Part shown: positions 1 through 6,972 of the stretch, in pieces
How the letters are laid out: every line of letters starts with the position of its first letter
Position numbering within the stretch: the stretch's first letter is position 1
Assembly (NCBI GenBank): GCA_036376915.1
Contig: DASUZK010000066.1
Span: 1-9,864, forward strand
Direction: 5' to 3'
DNA from: VRUE01 sp036376915
GTDB lineage: Bacteria; Actinomycetota; Thermoleophilia; Solirubrobacterales; 70-9
DNA: 9,864 nucleotides
The notes under the pieces: model-generated
The model's database searches: none
Seen by the model: only the letters and a program-made list of their open reading frames with translations
What the model was told of the DNA's origin: nothing
Position numbers and translations under genes: made by a program

Positions 1-52
1 CGGGAGCTCCCGGAGACCCTCCCCCGACGCCCTCTGGCCTCCCAAGGGCTCC

Positions 53-1828
<1,776 letters not shown>

Positions 1829-1835
1829 GCGGCCG

Positions 1836-1841
1836 GTTATA
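1836..1841 (-). promoter_or_regulatory. Putative -10 element of the kinase gene, leaderless start
   Basis: On the minus strand TATAAC lies exactly 7 nt upstream of the GTG at 1828, and no Shine-Dalgarno sequence is seen. This arrangement would place the transcription start at the start codon. No convincing -35 is visible; that region overlaps the hairpin at 1856-1889. Confidence 0.5.
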
Positions 1842-1855
1842 CCGCCGCGCAACGA

Positions 1856-1889
1856 CGAAGGGCCCCCTCCCGGAGGAGGGGGCCCTTCG
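1856..1889 (-). terminator. Strong hairpin after the PD40 propeller gene, probable terminator
   Basis: A perfect 15-bp inverted repeat (arms 1856-1870 and 1875-1889) has a 4-nt loop and an almost entirely G/C stem flanked by GAA/TTC. It lies about 50 nt past the stop codon of the minus-strand PD40 gene, as expected for a factor-independent terminator in a high-GC genome, although no T-run follows. A weaker 7-bp G/C stem (1898-1904 with 1919-1925) sits between it and the stop codon. The stem also occupies the -35 region of the kinase promoter, so it may affect kinase expression as well. Confidence 0.65.
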
Positions 1890-1938
1890 CGCTGGAGCCG
1901 GGGGAGTCCGTGCAGAGCCCCCCGGAACCCGGGTGGGC

Positions 1939-3024
1939 TCAGCGCCGCACCGGCTGCCAGGCCATCACGGGACCGATCGTCACGGTCACGCCACCGCTGG
2001 TGTGGCTGCCTGCCGCGACGTAGGAACGGCGGCCCGTGGAGACGTCGATCACCGACAGCGCCTCTTCTTCGTCGCTGGCGGTGAATGCCGCGACCTGGCG
2101 CCCGTCGGAGGAGAAGACCGCGTTGGTCGTGGCCTGGTCGGGCAGCTCGGCGAGCTTGCGGCCCTTGCCGCCCAGCTGCTTCACCCAGAGGCCCTGATCG
2201 CGCCGGAAGAGCAGCGTGTGACCGTTCGCGGCCGCGTCCTCGACGTAGGCCGAGCCGACGCCGGCGATCAGTTTGCGGGCTTTCTTGCCGTCGCTGCGCA
2301 TCGTGAAGATGTCCGCGAAGGCGCTCGGGCCCTCCGTGCTCTCGCCGCGGCTGAAGACGATCGTCGTCCCCAGGTGGCGGGGGGCAAAATCGTCACGGCC
2401 GGTACGGGTGAGCCGGACCAGCCCGGCTCCCGACGGCCGCACCGAGTAGACGTCGTCGGCCGTGCCCCCGCCGGTCACGGCGACGCTGCGGACGAAGGCG
2501 ATGCTGCGTCCGGTTGGCGAAAACGACACTTCGTGGTCGTCGGCCGCGGAGGCGGCGAGCCGGTGCAGGCCCGCGCCACCGGACTTGACCGTGTAGAGGT
2601 CTCGCGGTGTCCCGGCGCCGGCGCGGCGCTCGAAGACGACGAGCCTGCCGTTGGGCGATACGACCGGGCGCGAATCGAGCTCGGCGCCGCTGGTCAGCCG
2701 GCGCTGCCCCGAGCCGTCGGCCCGCATCGCGTAGATGTCACCCGCCCGCACGAAGGCAATCGTCGTGCCATCGGCGGAGAAGGCCGGTTCGCTGTCGGCC
2801 GGGTCTTCGGTGAGCTGGTTGAGGTGGTTGTCGCGCACCGCGAACAGGCCGCCTTCGGGCGCTTTCGGCTCGGTTTTTTTGCCTTCGACTTCGTCGCCGC
2901 CTTTGTCGACGGTGACTTTCGAGAAGACGATCGCGCCGGTTTTCCCGGCGGCGGCCGAGGCCGTTGCGGGCACGACCATCGCGAGGGCGATCAGGAATGC
3001 GGCTATGAGCTTCGAGTTGAACAT
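1939..3024 (-). CDS. Exported PD40/TolB-like beta-propeller protein
   Basis: This is a 361-aa secreted protein of the WD40-like PD40 (TolB C-terminal) type; its molecular function is not known. A signal peptide is clear: a short charged start MFNSK, a hydrophobic stretch at 6-19, and a likely AxA cleavage site after A24. The mature part carries repeated blades with FSxDGxxIAFVR or SPxGR(S/L) cores followed by DIY, DLY, DVY or DIF strands, typical of a six- to seven-bladed propeller. The frame extends upstream to 3117, but the ATG at 3024 is chosen because a good ribosome binding site and the signal peptide begin there. It lies between the FHA and kinase genes on the same strand, with hairpins on both sides, so it may be transcribed separately. 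The propeller could interact with the kinase sensor domain outside the membrane (inference). A run of seven A residues on the coding strand (2874-2880) encodes the Lys-Lys of the GKKTE segment. Confidence 0.88.
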   Translation of the reverse strand: MFNSKLIAAFLIALAMVVPATASAAAGKTGAIVFSKVTVDKGGDEVEGKKTEPKAPEGGLFAVRDNHLNQLTEDPADSEPAFSADGTTIAFVRAGDIYAMRADGSGQRRLTSGAELDSRPVVSPNGRLVVFERRAGAGTPRDLYTVKSGGAGLHRLAASAADDHEVSFSPTGRSIAFVRSVAVTGGGTADDVYSVRPSGAGLVRLTRTGRDDFAPRHLGTTIVFSRGESTEGPSAFADIFTMRSDGKKARKLIAGVGSAYVEDAAANGHTLLFRRDQGLWVKQLGGKGRKLAELPDQATTNAVFSSDGRQVAAFTASDEEEALSVIDVSTGRRSYVAAGSHTSGGVTVTIGPVMAWQPVRR

Positions 3025-3028
3025 CGGA

Positions 3029-3037
3029 CTCCCCTTT
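3029..3037 (-). promoter_or_regulatory. Ribosome binding site of the PD40 propeller gene
   Basis: AAAGGGGAG on the minus strand ends 4 nt before the ATG at 3024. It decides that start over the longer frame reaching 3117. Confidence 0.75.
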
Positions 3038-3108
3038 CGGGCGGTTGCATTTGCACAACCGATGCTCGGGGGCGCAGCCGTACGCGCCAACGACAGCCGC
3101 GACACCAA

Positions 3109-3128
3109 CCGGGCCAACTCTGGCCCGG
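3109..3128 (-). terminator. Hairpin just after the FHA gene, probable terminator
   Basis: Perfect 8-bp arms (3109-3116 and 3121-3128, CCGGGCCA on the minus strand) enclose a 4-nt loop, 6 nt past the stop codon of the FHA gene. A short T-rich run (TTGGTGT) follows. Placement and structure fit an intrinsic terminator separating the FHA gene from the PD40 gene. Confidence 0.6.
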
Positions 3129-3134
3129 TCCGGG

Positions 3135-3716
3135 TCAGCGGTCGAGACCGAGTTCGATCACGCGGGCGGCGACGAGGCGGGGGCGCTCGCGGCCGGCGTC
3201 GCCGGAGACGTCGAGCTTGGCGGCGAGCGCGTCGAGGCGGCGCTGGGCGGTGCGCTCGCTGACGTGGAGCGCCTCGGCCAGCTCGGCGCGGGTGGCGGGA
3301 CGGCCGGCGAAAGCCCCCTCGCTGCGGTACGGAGCGACGAGTGCCGCCGCCGTTGCCCGCTCCTCTTCGTTCAGCGGCACCGAGGGCTCGGCGGCGGCCA
3401 CGGTCCCGCCGCCGCGACCCGGGATCGGGTCGGAGACTTCAAGTCGCTGCCCGCCGATCGTCAGCGTGTCGCCGTCGCGCAGGCGCCGCGGCCGGTCGAG
3501 CGGCTCGCCGTTCAGGGCGGTGCCGTTGCGGCTGTCGAGGTCGGTCGCCATCAGCACACCACCCCGGTTCTCGATCTCGAGGTGGTTCCAGGAAACCGCC
3601 TCGTCGTCGATCGCGATGTCGGCCTCCGGATCGCGTCCGACCACGGTCCTGCCCGGGGAAAGCGCCACCGAGCGCGGCTCTCCTCCTTTGCCCGTAAACC
3701 AGATTCGCGCATCCAT
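3135..3716 (-). CDS. FHA-domain protein with C-terminal helix-turn-helix
   Basis: This 193-aa cytoplasmic protein should bind phosphothreonine peptides and perhaps DNA. The FHA domain (about 1-95) has the conserved GR (27-28), S42, H45 and NG (64-65). The usual SRxH motif reads SWNH, so the Arg is replaced by Trp. A low-complexity linker (97-113) joins it to a helical C-terminus (115-193). There, the segment from P140 to V170 reads as a helix-turn-helix: an AELAEALHVSERTAQRRL core, a turn before SERT, and a recognition helix with two Arg. The pattern resembles winged-helix or DeoR/MarR-type DNA-binding regions, but I cannot assign a family. It is the first gene of the minus-strand block containing the Ser/Thr kinase, which could phosphorylate it or its ligand (inference). 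The ATG is at 3716; GGAGGG directly touches it, too close to act as a normal Shine-Dalgarno site. Confidence 0.88.
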   Translation of the reverse strand: MDARIWFTGKGGEPRSVALSPGRTVVGRDPEADIAIDDEAVSWNHLEIENRGGVLMATDLDSRNGTALNGEPLDRPRRLRDGDTLTIGGQRLEVSDPIPGRGGGTVAAAEPSVPLNEEERATAAALVAPYRSEGAFAGRPATRAELAEALHVSERTAQRRLDALAAKLDVSGDAGRERPRLVAARVIELGLDR

Positions 3717-3725
3717 CCCTCCGCG

Positions 3726-3731
3726 AGCATA
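3726..3731 (-). promoter_or_regulatory. Possible -10 element of the FHA gene
   Basis: TATGCT on the minus strand lies 9 nt upstream of the ATG at 3716, giving a very short or absent leader. This is weaker than the 6-7 nt cases elsewhere in the window. Confidence 0.3.
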
Positions 3732-3736
3732 GATAT

Positions 3737-3794
3737 CGATGGTGACTTCGTCGTTAGGTGTGCATATACAGGCCTAACGACGAAGTCACCATCG
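3737..3794. repeat. 22-bp-arm perfect inverted repeat in the FHA/rpiA divergent region
   Basis: Arms 3737-3758 and 3773-3794 are exact reverse complements over 22 bp. They start CGATGGTGACTTCG and end TCGTTAGG, with a 14-nt A/T-richer centre (TGTGCATATACAGG). The TGT and ACA inside the centre could extend the pairing across a GG bulge. The element lies between two divergent start regions and overlaps where both -35 boxes would fall. It could be an operator for a dimeric regulator, a transcript hairpin, or one copy of a dispersed palindromic element. The sequence alone does not tell which. Confidence 0.85.
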
Positions 3795-3807
3795 CCGGGG
3801 CGGGGGC

Positions 3808-3813
3808 TAGAGT
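3808..3813 (+). promoter_or_regulatory. Putative -10 element of rpiA, leaderless start
   Basis: TAGAGT (a TANNNT hexamer) lies 7 nt before the GTG at 3821, and no Shine-Dalgarno sequence is placed correctly for that start. This supports the GTG as the translation start and a leaderless mRNA. Confidence 0.5.
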
Positions 3814-3820
3814 GGCCGCC

Positions 3821-4471
3821 GTGAGCGGGGCGGACGAGGAGAAGCGGATCGCGGCCGAGGCGGCGGCAGAGCTCGTCGAGGACGGGATGACCGTGGGGCT
3901 GGGGACGGGATCGACCGTCGCCCACCTGCTGCCGGCGATCGCCGCCCGCGGGCTGAGCGGCATCCGCTGTGTGGCGACCTCGGTGGCGACTGAGGAGCAG
4001 GCCCGGGGCCTGGGCATCCCAGTCGAGGAGTTCAGCGAGCTGGAGCGGCTCGACATCGCGATCGACGGCACCGATCAGGTGACCCCGGACGGCTGGCTGA
4101 TCAAGGGCGGTGGCGGCGCCCATCTGCGCGAGAAGATCGTCGCCGCGGCGGCCGAGCGCTTCGTCGTCGTCTCCGACTCGAGCAAGCCCGTCGATGCGCT
4201 CAGTGCGCCGGTGCCGCTAGAGCTCTTCGCCTTCGGTCTGCGCTCGACCCTCGCCCGGCTAGGCCCCGAGGTCGAGTTGCGCGACGTCCCCCCCAGCCCC
4301 GACGACGGCGCGATCGCCGACTACCGTGGCGAGATCGGTGACCCGGCCGCGCTCGCGGCCCGCCTCGAGGCCGACCCCGGAATCGCGGCCCACGGCCTCT
4401 TTCCGCCGGCTATGGTGAGCGAGCTGCTGGTGGGGAGCGGCGGCGCAGTGACCAGGTCCACGTTCAGCTGA
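3821..4471 (+). CDS. rpiA: Ribose-5-phosphate isomerase A
   Basis: RpiA interconverts ribulose-5-phosphate and ribose-5-phosphate in the non-oxidative pentose phosphate pathway, in the cytoplasm. From the GTG at 3821 it has 216 aa, close to the usual ~220. Family motifs are present: GLGTGST phosphate loop (26-32), DGTDQV (82-87, usually DGADE), KGGGGAHLREK (95-105) with K95 and catalytic base E104, and SDSSK (118-122). The frame runs upstream to an ATG at 3758, but that would start inside the inverted repeat and add residues unlike the family. GTG 3821 also has a TANNNT box 7 nt upstream. An oxidoreductase gene follows 18 nt after the stop and is probably cotranscribed. The other pentose-phosphate genes of the window lie about 2.5 kb downstream on the opposite strand. 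Confidence 0.95.
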   Translation: MSGADEEKRIAAEAAAELVEDGMTVGLGTGSTVAHLLPAIAARGLSGIRCVATSVATEEQARGLGIPVEEFSELERLDIAIDGTDQVTPDGWLIKGGGGAHLREKIVAAAAERFVVVSDSSKPVDALSAPVPLELFAFGLRSTLARLGPEVELRDVPPSPDDGAIADYRGEIGDPAALAARLEADPGIAAHGLFPPAMVSELLVGSGGAVTRSTFS

Positions 4472-4476
4472 TCGCC

Positions 4477-4484
4477 AAAGGAGG
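4477..4484 (+). promoter_or_regulatory. Ribosome binding site of the FAD oxidoreductase gene
   Basis: AAAGGAGG lies 5 nt before the ATG at 4490. It is the strongest Shine-Dalgarno sequence in the window and fits an internal gene of an rpiA transcript. Confidence 0.85.
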
Positions 4485-4489
4485 CCCAG

Positions 4490-5854
4490 ATGAGTGACTT
4501 CACCGGACTGACGATCTCCGGCCGCGTAGCCACCCCGAGCGACCCCGACTGGGACGAAGCGCGCGCCGCCTGGAACCTGATCGCCGACCAGAACCCCGAG
4601 GCGGTGGCGCTGGTCGAGAGCGCCGAGGACATCGCGGCGACCGTCCGCTTCGCCGCCCAGCACGACCTGCGCGTCGCCGGACAGGGGACCGGGCACGGTG
4701 CCGCCCCGCTCGGGCCGCTGGATGGGACGATCCTGGTCAAGACCGAGCGGATGCGTGGGATCGAGGTCGACCCGGAAGCCCGCACCGCACGCGCCGAGGC
4801 CGGCGTGCTCTCGGCCGAGCTCGGCGCTGCCGCAAGCGAGCACGGGCTCAGCGCCCTGCCCGGCTCCTCGCCCGACGTCGGCGCGGTCGGCTACACGCTC
4901 GGCGGCGGCATGAGCTGGCTCGCGCGCGCCCACGGCTTCGCCTGCAACCACGTGCGCGCGATCGAGCTGGTCACCGCCGACGGCGAGGCGCGCACGGTGG
5001 ACAGCGGGAACGACCCCGACCTGTTCTGGGCGCTGCGCGGCGGTGGCGGTGGCTACGCGATCGTCACCGCCCTGCAGGTCGAGCTGTTCCCAATCGCCGA
5101 TCTCTACGCCGGTGCCCTGGTCTTCCCGGCGGCGGTCGGCGGCGAGGCGGTCCGCACCTACCGCGACTGGGCGGAAAGCCTGCCCGACGAGGTCACCTCG
5201 ATCGTTCGCTTCGTCACCCCGCCGCCGATCCCGGACGTGCCCGAGCCGATCCGCGGCGTGCCCCTGCTGACGATCGGCGCCGCCTGCATCGGCGACCAGG
5301 TCAGTGGCGAAGCGACGATCGCGCCGCTGCGCGAGATCGGCGAGACGATCATGGACACCTTCGAGCAGATGCCCGCCGCCGGGCTCAGCCATATCCACAT
5401 GGACCCGGAGAACCCAGTGCCTGGAATCGGCGGCGGAGTCCCGATTGCCACCCTGCCCGACGAGGCGATCGACGCCTTCACGGCTGCCGCCGGCCCCGAC
5501 TCCGGCTCGCCGCTGCTGCTCAGCGAGCTGCGCCACCTGGGGGGCGCCGTCGGCCGGCCGGCCGAGAACGGTGGCGCGCTCTCGCACCTCGACGCCGGCT
5601 ACGTCATGTACAGCGTCGGGATGCCGATGACGCCGGAGCTGGGGGAGGCGATCCACGGCCACCTGCGCCATCTGGAGGAGGCGATGTCCCCTTGGGCCGC
5701 CGACGGGGGCTACTTCAACTTCACCGAACGACCCTGCGACGTCGACGCGATCCTGCCCGCCGAGGTCTGCGCGCGACTAGCCGAGGTCAAGCGCCGCTAT
5801 GACCCCCAGAGCCGGATCGTGGCCAACCACGCGGTGACCCTCGCTGGAGGATAG
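4490..5854 (+). CDS. FAD-linked oxidoreductase of the berberine bridge enzyme (BBE) type
   Basis: This 454-aa flavoenzyme has the FAD_binding_4 (PCMH/VAO) fold followed by a BBE C-terminal domain. It should use covalently bound FAD to oxidise an alcohol, sugar or similar substrate. The segment GQGTGH (64-69) places H69 where the family carries its 8-alpha-histidyl FAD link. The glycine-rich stretch PGSSPDVGAVGYTLGGG (124-140) is also typical. The second covalent Cys of bicovalent members would fall at S127, so attachment is probably by His alone. The region around 185-195 (LRGGGGGYAIVTAL) is conserved, and the C-terminus (about 405-448) holds the BBE signature YFNF then RYDPQSR. No signal peptide is seen, so the enzyme is likely cytoplasmic. 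The substrate cannot be named. Position after rpiA suggests, but does not prove, a link to sugar metabolism. Confidence 0.92.
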   Translation: MSDFTGLTISGRVATPSDPDWDEARAAWNLIADQNPEAVALVESAEDIAATVRFAAQHDLRVAGQGTGHGAAPLGPLDGTILVKTERMRGIEVDPEARTARAEAGVLSAELGAAASEHGLSALPGSSPDVGAVGYTLGGGMSWLARAHGFACNHVRAIELVTADGEARTVDSGNDPDLFWALRGGGGGYAIVTALQVELFPIADLYAGALVFPAAVGGEAVRTYRDWAESLPDEVTSIVRFVTPPPIPDVPEPIRGVPLLTIGAACIGDQVSGEATIAPLREIGETIMDTFEQMPAAGLSHIHMDPENPVPGIGGGVPIATLPDEAIDAFTAAAGPDSGSPLLLSELRHLGGAVGRPAENGGALSHLDAGYVMYSVGMPMTPELGEAIHGHLRHLEEAMSPWAADGGYFNFTERPCDVDAILPAEVCARLAEVKRRYDPQSRIVANHAVTLAGG

Positions 5855-5863
5855 TGGTACATT
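5834..5863 (+). promoter_or_regulatory. Candidate promoter of the two-gene cassette
   Basis: GTGACC (5834-5839, four of six matches to TTGACA) and TACATT (5858-5863, a TANNNT box) are 18 nt apart. The -10 lies in the left half and centre of the palindrome and ends 9 nt before the ATG at 5873, so any leader would be only a few bases. The assignment is tentative; a better-looking TATAGT at 5881-5886 lies inside the gene. Confidence 0.35.
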
Positions 5864-5873
5864 TGTACCACTA
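5852..5873. promoter_or_regulatory. Perfect palindrome, likely operator of the cassette
   Basis: Two 10-bp arms (TAGTGGTACA and TGTACCACTA) flank a TT centre. The first three bases are the stop codon of the oxidoreductase and the last base is the A of the ATG of the next gene. The site overlaps the candidate -10. Its size, symmetry and position match operators bound by autoregulating antitoxin or repressor dimers, which is an inference here. Confidence 0.7.
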
Positions 5874-6376
5874 TGGCTTTTATAGTTCCGACTCGGGCCG
5901 GCAGATATGAGATCCGAGAGTCGCACAGCACCACCAAAGGCCCGCGCAGCCAGACACTGGCTTCCTTTCGTGAGCTGACCGACGAGGTAATCGAGAGAGC
6001 ACGGGAGAAGGCGACCAAGCCACCCAGCGCAGAGGAGCTTCGGCGTGCCGCTCGGCGGGCCGGAGCACCGGTAGCCCGCCCCCCAGTCGAGCAGGCCGCA
6101 CGCGAGGTGATCGCTGAACTCGCAAGAGGAAAGAGGCTCGATCCGACCCTGCGGCAGATCCTTATCGAACTGCTCCAGAACGGTTATCGCGAGAGCGGAG
6201 ATCCGTCACCCGCTAGTGAGGCCGCGCGCTCGGTCGCAATGTGGATGTCCGCAACGCCCGAAGAACGGGGGCGAGCACTCGTCGACCTCCTCCTCCTCGC
6301 GGATGCACTTCCGTCGAGCGGGAGGAAGGGCAAGCCCCTCCGCTTTCCCAGGCTCGACTCTGGGGGCATCTCGTGA
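5873..6376 (+). CDS. Uncharacterised 167-aa protein, putative antitoxin or regulator partner of the nucleotidyltransferase
   Basis: I cannot assign a named family. The N-terminus (1-36) alternates short strands with basic residues (GRYEIRES, then KGPRSQTLASF) and ends in a helix. This looks like a small beta-sheet nucleic-acid-binding module, loosely similar to integrase Arm-type domains (inference). The middle (38-64) is a charged helix rich in Arg/Glu, followed by a Pro-containing linker and helical stretches at about 70-104 and 115-146. There is no membrane segment or signal peptide. The start is the ATG that overlaps the palindrome at 5852-5873; no Shine-Dalgarno sequence is placed for it, so translation may be leaderless. 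The stop codon overlaps the GTG of the nucleotidyltransferase gene (GTGA), so the two are translationally coupled. Gene order, size and the operator-like palindrome suggest the antitoxin or regulator of a toxin-antitoxin-like pair. Confidence 0.7.
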   Translation: MAFIVPTRAGRYEIRESHSTTKGPRSQTLASFRELTDEVIERAREKATKPPSAEELRRAARRAGAPVARPPVEQAAREVIAELARGKRLDPTLRQILIELLQNGYRESGDPSPASEAARSVAMWMSATPEERGRALVDLLLLADALPSSGRKGKPLRFPRLDSGGIS

Positions 6377-6972
6377 GCGCATCCCACGCAACACCCAAGC
6401 TCGTCGACGACGAGCCGAGCCTTCCAGAGAAGGTCGTCGTCATCCACGAAGCATTTGGCGATGCCAATGTCCCTTGCGCGCTTGGTGGGGCTCTTGCTCT
6501 TGCCTATTACGCCGATCCACGAGCAACGATCGACATCGACATCAATGTCTTTCTGCCGACCGAGCGATGGCGCGACGTGGTTGACGCGCTCGGCGAGCTT
6601 GGAGTCGATTCCAGCAACGTGGACCCGGCCGCTCTCGAACGAGACGGGCAATGCCGGTTGTGGTGGGGCGACAACGCCGTTGACCTCTTCTTCGCCTATG
6701 ACCCAATCCATGACGAGATGCGCAAGCAGTCCCGCCAGGTGCCTTTCGCAGGCATCACGGTTTCGATCCTCGCGCCCGAGCACCTGGCCGTCTGCAAGGC
6801 GATGTTCGACCGACGCAAGGACTGGATGGACATCGAGCAGATGCTGATCGCGACCGACGACTTGGATGTTTCAGAGATTGAAAGCTGGCTGACCCGGATG
6901 GTCGGCCCTGAGGACCCCCGCTTGCAGCATCTGCAAGAGCTCAAGGCGACGGCGCCGGAGGAAACCAGCTAG
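6373..6972 (+). CDS. AbiEii/MNT-like nucleotidyltransferase, putative toxin component
   Basis: This 199-aa protein has the core of the nucleotidyltransferase (Pol beta) superfamily: GGALALAYY (38-46, the GG/S motif), then RATIDIDINVF with the metal-binding acidic pair D54 and D56, and a third acidic residue D104 in NAVDLFF. A later KAMFDRRKDWMDIEQML segment (142-158) resembles the conserved K/R-KD-DI helix of AbiEii-type and related small nucleotidyltransferases. Such enzymes transfer nucleotides to tRNA, RNA or protein targets; the target here is unknown. The start is the GTG at 6373, overlapping the stop of the upstream gene by 4 nt. The frame continues back to 6241, but that part lies within the upstream gene and lacks family residues. 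The stop codon overlaps that of convergent pgl. GC is lower than in neighbours (34 of 60 at 6481-6540 versus 41 of 60 at 5041-5100), hinting at acquisition by transfer. Confidence 0.85.
   Translation: MSASHATPKLVDDEPSLPEKVVVIHEAFGDANVPCALGGALALAYYADPRATIDIDINVFLPTERWRDVVDALGELGVDSSNVDPAALERDGQCRLWWGDNAVDLFFAYDPIHDEMRKQSRQVPFAGITVSILAPEHLAVCKAMFDRRKDWMDIEQMLIATDDLDVSEIESWLTRMVGPEDPRLQHLQELKATAPEETS

Noticed and set aside
1..52. Short palindrome (GGGAGCTCCC at 2-11) downstream of the kinase gene as its terminator
   Set aside because: It is only a self-complementary 10-mer without a loop or T-run, and the rest of the structure may lie outside the window.
2874..2880. Seven-T run in the PD40 gene as a frameshift or programmed slippage site
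   Set aside because: The frame continues intact on both sides with propeller repeats, so there is no sign of a shifted product.
3758..3820. Upstream ATG at 3758 as the rpiA start
   Set aside because: It would begin inside the inverted repeat and add 21 residues not typical of RpiA. GTG 3821 gives the normal length and has a promoter-like box at the right spacing.
4259..5671. 470-aa minus-strand open frame opposite rpiA and the FAD oxidoreductase
   Set aside because: The plus strand carries clear family motifs and a strong ribosome binding site, whereas this frame is compositionally biased.
5881..5886. TATAGT as the -10 box of the cassette
   Set aside because: It is a good hexamer but lies inside the 167-aa gene. 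A transcript from it would lose the ATG, and no other in-frame start follows nearby.
6241..6372. Longer N-terminus of the nucleotidyltransferase starting at 6241
   Set aside because: This stretch lies wholly within the upstream gene and is Arg/Pro-rich. The overlapping GTGA at 6373 is a typical coupled start.
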